NCBI GenBank assembly: GCA_900770325.1
Contig: CAAGKE010000166.1
Coordinates: 1 to 8,069, forward strand
Direction: 5' to 3'
Source of the DNA: Lachnospiraceae bacterium
GTDB lineage: Bacteria > Bacillota > Clostridia > Lachnospirales > Lachnospiraceae
DNA length: 8,069 nucleotides
In this document: one piece after another, positions 6,475 through 8,069 of the stretch
Numbering within the stretch: the stretch's first letter is position 1
Layout: every line of letters begins with the position of its first letter
The notes under the pieces: generated by a model
Database searches by the model: none
Seen by the model: only the letters and a program-made list of their open reading frames with translations
Told to the model about the DNA's origin: nothing
Translations under genes and position numbers: made by a program

Positions 6475-6503
6475 TTGAGACAGAATTTTTGGTGAATTAT
6501 TTT
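6475..6503 (+). promoter_or_regulatory. Weak candidate internal promoter before cooC
   Basis: TTGAGA (6475-6480), 17 bases, then TATTTT (6498-6503), with an A/T-tract resembling an UP element upstream (about 6441-6460). The predicted start near 6510 would fall on the ribosome binding site (AAGGAG, 6510-6515), leaving a very short leader. The region is simply AT-rich, so chance is possible. Confidence 0.25.
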
Positions 6504-6524
6504 AAAACTAAGGAGCGCAATTAT

Positions 6525-7295
6525 ATGTCATTTACAATAGCGGTTGCCGGAAAGGGCGGCGTGGGCAAAACAACTTTGTGTGGTCTGATGATCCAGTATC
6601 TGTGCAGGCAGGGAAAAACTCCGGTGCTGGCAGTGGATGCGGATGCCAATTCTAATCTGAACGAGGTTCTGGGAGTTGATGTGGAAATGACCCTGGGAGA
6701 TGTAAGAGAGGTAGTGGAACGGTCGGAAGACAGCAAAAAGAATGCTATTCCTGCCGGTATCTCAAAAGAGGATTATATGGAAACTATGGTGAACCGCTGC
6801 CTGGTGGAAGACGATGATTTTGATATGCTGGTCATGGGAAGAACCCAGGGAAAAGGATGCTATTGCTTTGTGAATGGACTTCTTCAGACACAGATCCGGA
6901 AGCTGACACCAAATTATCCTTATGTGGTAGTAGATAATGAAGCCGGAATGGAGCATATCAGCCGGGGCATTCTGCCGAAGGTGGATATGCTGCTGCTGGT
7001 AAGTGACTGCTCCAGAAGAGGGGTTCAGGCGGTGGGACGCATCGCACAGCTTGCAAAAGATCTGGAACTGAATCCGAAAACGATGGGACTGATCGTAAAC
7101 CGTGCACCGGAGGGTCAACTGAATGCCGGTACGATGGAAGAAATCGAAAATCAGGGCCTGGATCTGCTGGGCGTGATTCCTCAGAGTAATGAAGTTTATG
7201 AATATGATTGTGATGGAAAGCCTACGGTACAGCTTCCCGAGGATTCACCGGTGAGAGCAGCGCTGTATCAGGTAATGCAGAAGCTGGGACTGTAG
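6525..7295 (+). CDS. cooC: CooC-type ATPase for CODH nickel insertion
   Basis: MinD/ParA-like dimeric P-loop ATPase that couples ATP hydrolysis to nickel insertion into the CODH C-cluster. The protein has 256 residues. It has the deviant Walker A GKGGVGKTT (9-17) with signature lysine K10, followed by AVDADANSNL (36-45) and VVDNEAGMEH (134-143). The CxC motif C112-Y-C114 in KGCYC matches the family's Ni-binding motif at the dimer interface; from memory, characterised CooC proteins number it the same way. The ATG at 6525 is chosen over an in-frame ATG at 6489 because AAGGAG (6510-6515) precedes it and MSFTIAVAGKGG is the usual N-terminus. AcsF, the acetyl-CoA-synthase maturation paralogue, is a close alternative, but the position directly before the CODH gene favours CooC. 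Confidence 0.92.
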   Translation: MSFTIAVAGKGGVGKTTLCGLMIQYLCRQGKTPVLAVDADANSNLNEVLGVDVEMTLGDVREVVERSEDSKKNAIPAGISKEDYMETMVNRCLVEDDDFDMLVMGRTQGKGCYCFVNGLLQTQIRKLTPNYPYVVVDNEAGMEHISRGILPKVDMLLLVSDCSRRGVQAVGRIAQLAKDLELNPKTMGLIVNRAPEGQLNAGTMEEIENQGLDLLGVIPQSNEVYEYDCDGKPTVQLPEDSPVRAALYQVMQKLGL

Positions 7296-7296
7296 G

Positions 7297-7392
7297 ATAT
7301 CAAAGGTGATATGCAGTCGTGATTTTTATGACTGTGAAACAGGCCGGTCATGGCCTTTAGCCGCGTATGGGAGTTTTGTCAGATCCCTGCGC
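7297..7392 (+). other. Structured intercistronic region before cooS
   Basis: This is part of a 153-base non-coding gap. It holds consecutive hairpins: ATATC/GATAT (7297-7301/7308-7312); CAGTCGT/ATGACTG (7314-7320/7328-7334, one wobble); AGGCC/GGCCT (7341-7345/7352-7356); and GCGTA-T-GGGA/TCCC-TGCGC (7363-7372/7384-7392, nine pairs with one bulged T). I could not match it to a known riboswitch class. Regulation, mRNA processing to set cooS expression, or an unrelated RNA are all possible. Confidence 0.45.
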
Positions 7393-7408
7393 ATTTCCAG
7401 AAAAAAAG

Positions 7409-7427
7409 CCTGGGAATTCCAGGTTTT
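7409..7427 (+). terminator. Terminator-like hairpin in the cooS leader, possible attenuator
   Basis: CCTGG (7409-7413) pairs with CCAGG (7419-7423) around GAATT and is followed by TTTT (7424-7427). The preceding A-run can pair with the T-run. The stem is short and the T-run weak, so partial termination or simple mRNA stabilisation is as likely as full termination. Confidence 0.35.
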
Positions 7428-7435
7428 GTAAATAC

Positions 7436-7443
7436 AAGGAGGT
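7436..7443 (+). promoter_or_regulatory. Near-perfect ribosome binding site of cooS
   Basis: AAGGAGGT lies five bases before the ATG at 7449. It is the strongest Shine-Dalgarno match in the window and fits high-level production of CODH. Confidence 0.85.
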
Positions 7444-7448
7444 AAGTA

Positions 7449-8069
7449 ATGGGAAACTTCAAATTAACAACGGTGGAAGAGTTCGAGGCCGCAACCGAGA
7501 GACTTCTTGAAACCGGAAAAAAAGTTGGCGCTGATGCCTGGCAGTATCGTGTTGCGAATCAGACACCTCACTGTAAATTTGGTGAGCAGGGTGTCTGCTG
7601 CCGTATCTGTTCTATGGGACCGTGCCGTATCACCCCGAAGGCACCGAGAGGTATCTGTGGATGTGATGTTCACGGTATTGTAGGACGTAACTATCTGAAA
7701 TTTACAGCAGGCGGAGCTGCAACACACTCCGATCATGGCCGTGAGATCTGCCATACGCTGTACTGTGCAAAGCCGGAAGGACCCTACAAGGTAAAGGATC
7801 CTGAGAAGCTGATCCGCATCGCAAAGGAATGGGGCGTTGAGACCGAGGGTAAGGATATTTACGATCTGGCTCATGAGATGGCTTATCTGGGCCTGAATGA
7901 ATACGGTAAAGTATTCGGCAATCAGAATTTCCTGAAGAGAGCTCCGCAGCATACTCAGGATATCTGGCAGAGAGAGGAAATCGCTCCCCGCGCTATTGAC
8001 CGGGAAGTATCCTGCTCTTTACATATGAGCCATATGGGATGTTCTTCCAAACCGGAAGCACTGATTCGT
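7449..8069 (+). CDS. cooS: CO dehydrogenase catalytic subunit, 3' end cut by the window
   Basis: Ni-Fe-S enzyme that interconverts CO2 and CO; in acetogens the same subunit, also named acsA, partners acetyl-CoA synthase. The first 207 residues are visible and the frame stays open to the window end (full proteins are roughly 630-680 residues). CKFGEQGVCCRICSMGPCRI (42-61) carries the D-cluster cysteines C42 and C50 and the B-cluster cysteines C51, C54 and C59; C70 in GICG should be the fourth B-cluster ligand. H93, H96 and H102 lie in a helix (THSDHGREICHTLYC) matching the histidine relay of the family. HMSHMGCSSKPEAL (192-205) matches the conserved segment after the helical domain. C72, two residues after C70, is extra. 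The C-cluster ligands are beyond the window. An upstream nickel-maturation set supports the call. Whether it is the acetyl-CoA-synthase partner or a stand-alone CODH depends on downstream genes. Confidence 0.93.
   Translation, partial: MGNFKLTTVEEFEAATERLLETGKKVGADAWQYRVANQTPHCKFGEQGVCCRICSMGPCRITPKAPRGICGCDVHGIVGRNYLKFTAGGAATHSDHGREICHTLYCAKPEGPYKVKDPEKLIRIAKEWGVETEGKDIYDLAHEMAYLGLNEYGKVFGNQNFLKRAPQHTQDIWQREEIAPRAIDREVSCSLHMSHMGCSSKPEALIR

Noticed and set aside
7404..7423. Resemblance of GCCTGGG before cooS to the conserved end of ZTP riboswitches
   Set aside because: The other conserved parts of that riboswitch are missing, and the bases are better explained as the arm of a local CCTGG/CCAGG hairpin.
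7464..7952. Minus-strand open frame (162 residues) opposite cooS
   Set aside because: The plus strand here encodes unmistakable CODH cluster motifs; the opposite frame is a by-product.
1..8069. CRISPR arrays, insertion sequences, tRNA or rRNA genes, phage genes
   Set aside because: I saw no spaced direct repeats, transposase motifs, terminal inverted repeats or RNA gene signatures. The region reads as core metabolic chromosome.

Overview
The window looks like part of the chromosome of an anaerobic, acetogenic Clostridia bacterium, most likely a Lachnospiraceae member of the Blautia kind. The basis is the gene content (methyl-branch and carbonyl-branch genes of the Wood-Ljungdahl pathway side by side), strong AGGAGG-type ribosome binding sites and moderate GC. 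The genus is an inference from gene content, not a measured identity. All supported genes lie on the + strand.

Layout. (1) Bases 1-1646: the end of an uncharacterised amino-acid-type ABC importer operon, with a permease cut by the window edge and its ATPase. A 15-bp tandem repeat and an intrinsic terminator (1717-1755) follow. (2) Bases 1797-5694: a methylene-tetrahydrofolate reductase operon with its own extended -10 promoter. Its genes are rnfC2 (a MetV-like domain fused to an RnfC-like NADH-oxidising flavin/Fe-S module), metV and metF. A pair of overlapping hairpins separates metV from metF, and a strong terminator closes the unit. (3) Bases 5727-8069: a carbon monoxide dehydrogenase and nickel-maturation unit. 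It opens with an inverted repeat next to a near-consensus promoter. The genes are a His/Cys-rich probable nickel-binding protein, CooT, CooC and the first 207 codons of the CODH catalytic subunit (cooS/acsA). A 153-base gap with several predicted hairpins precedes cooS.

How the genes fit together. RnfC2 should take electrons from NADH. MetV and MetF would use them to reduce 5,10-methylene-THF to 5-methyl-THF, the last step of the methyl branch. CODH reduces CO2 to CO for the carbonyl branch and needs a Ni-Fe-S C-cluster. The His-rich protein, CooT and CooC are the expected nickel storage, delivery and insertion factors for that cluster. The two branches meet at acetyl-CoA synthase, which would be expected downstream of the window.

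The pathway itself is well known. The points worth a second look are the MetV-RnfC fusion beside a separate metV, the His-rich protein in the place of CooJ, the inverted repeat at its promoter, and the structured RNA regions before metF and cooS.
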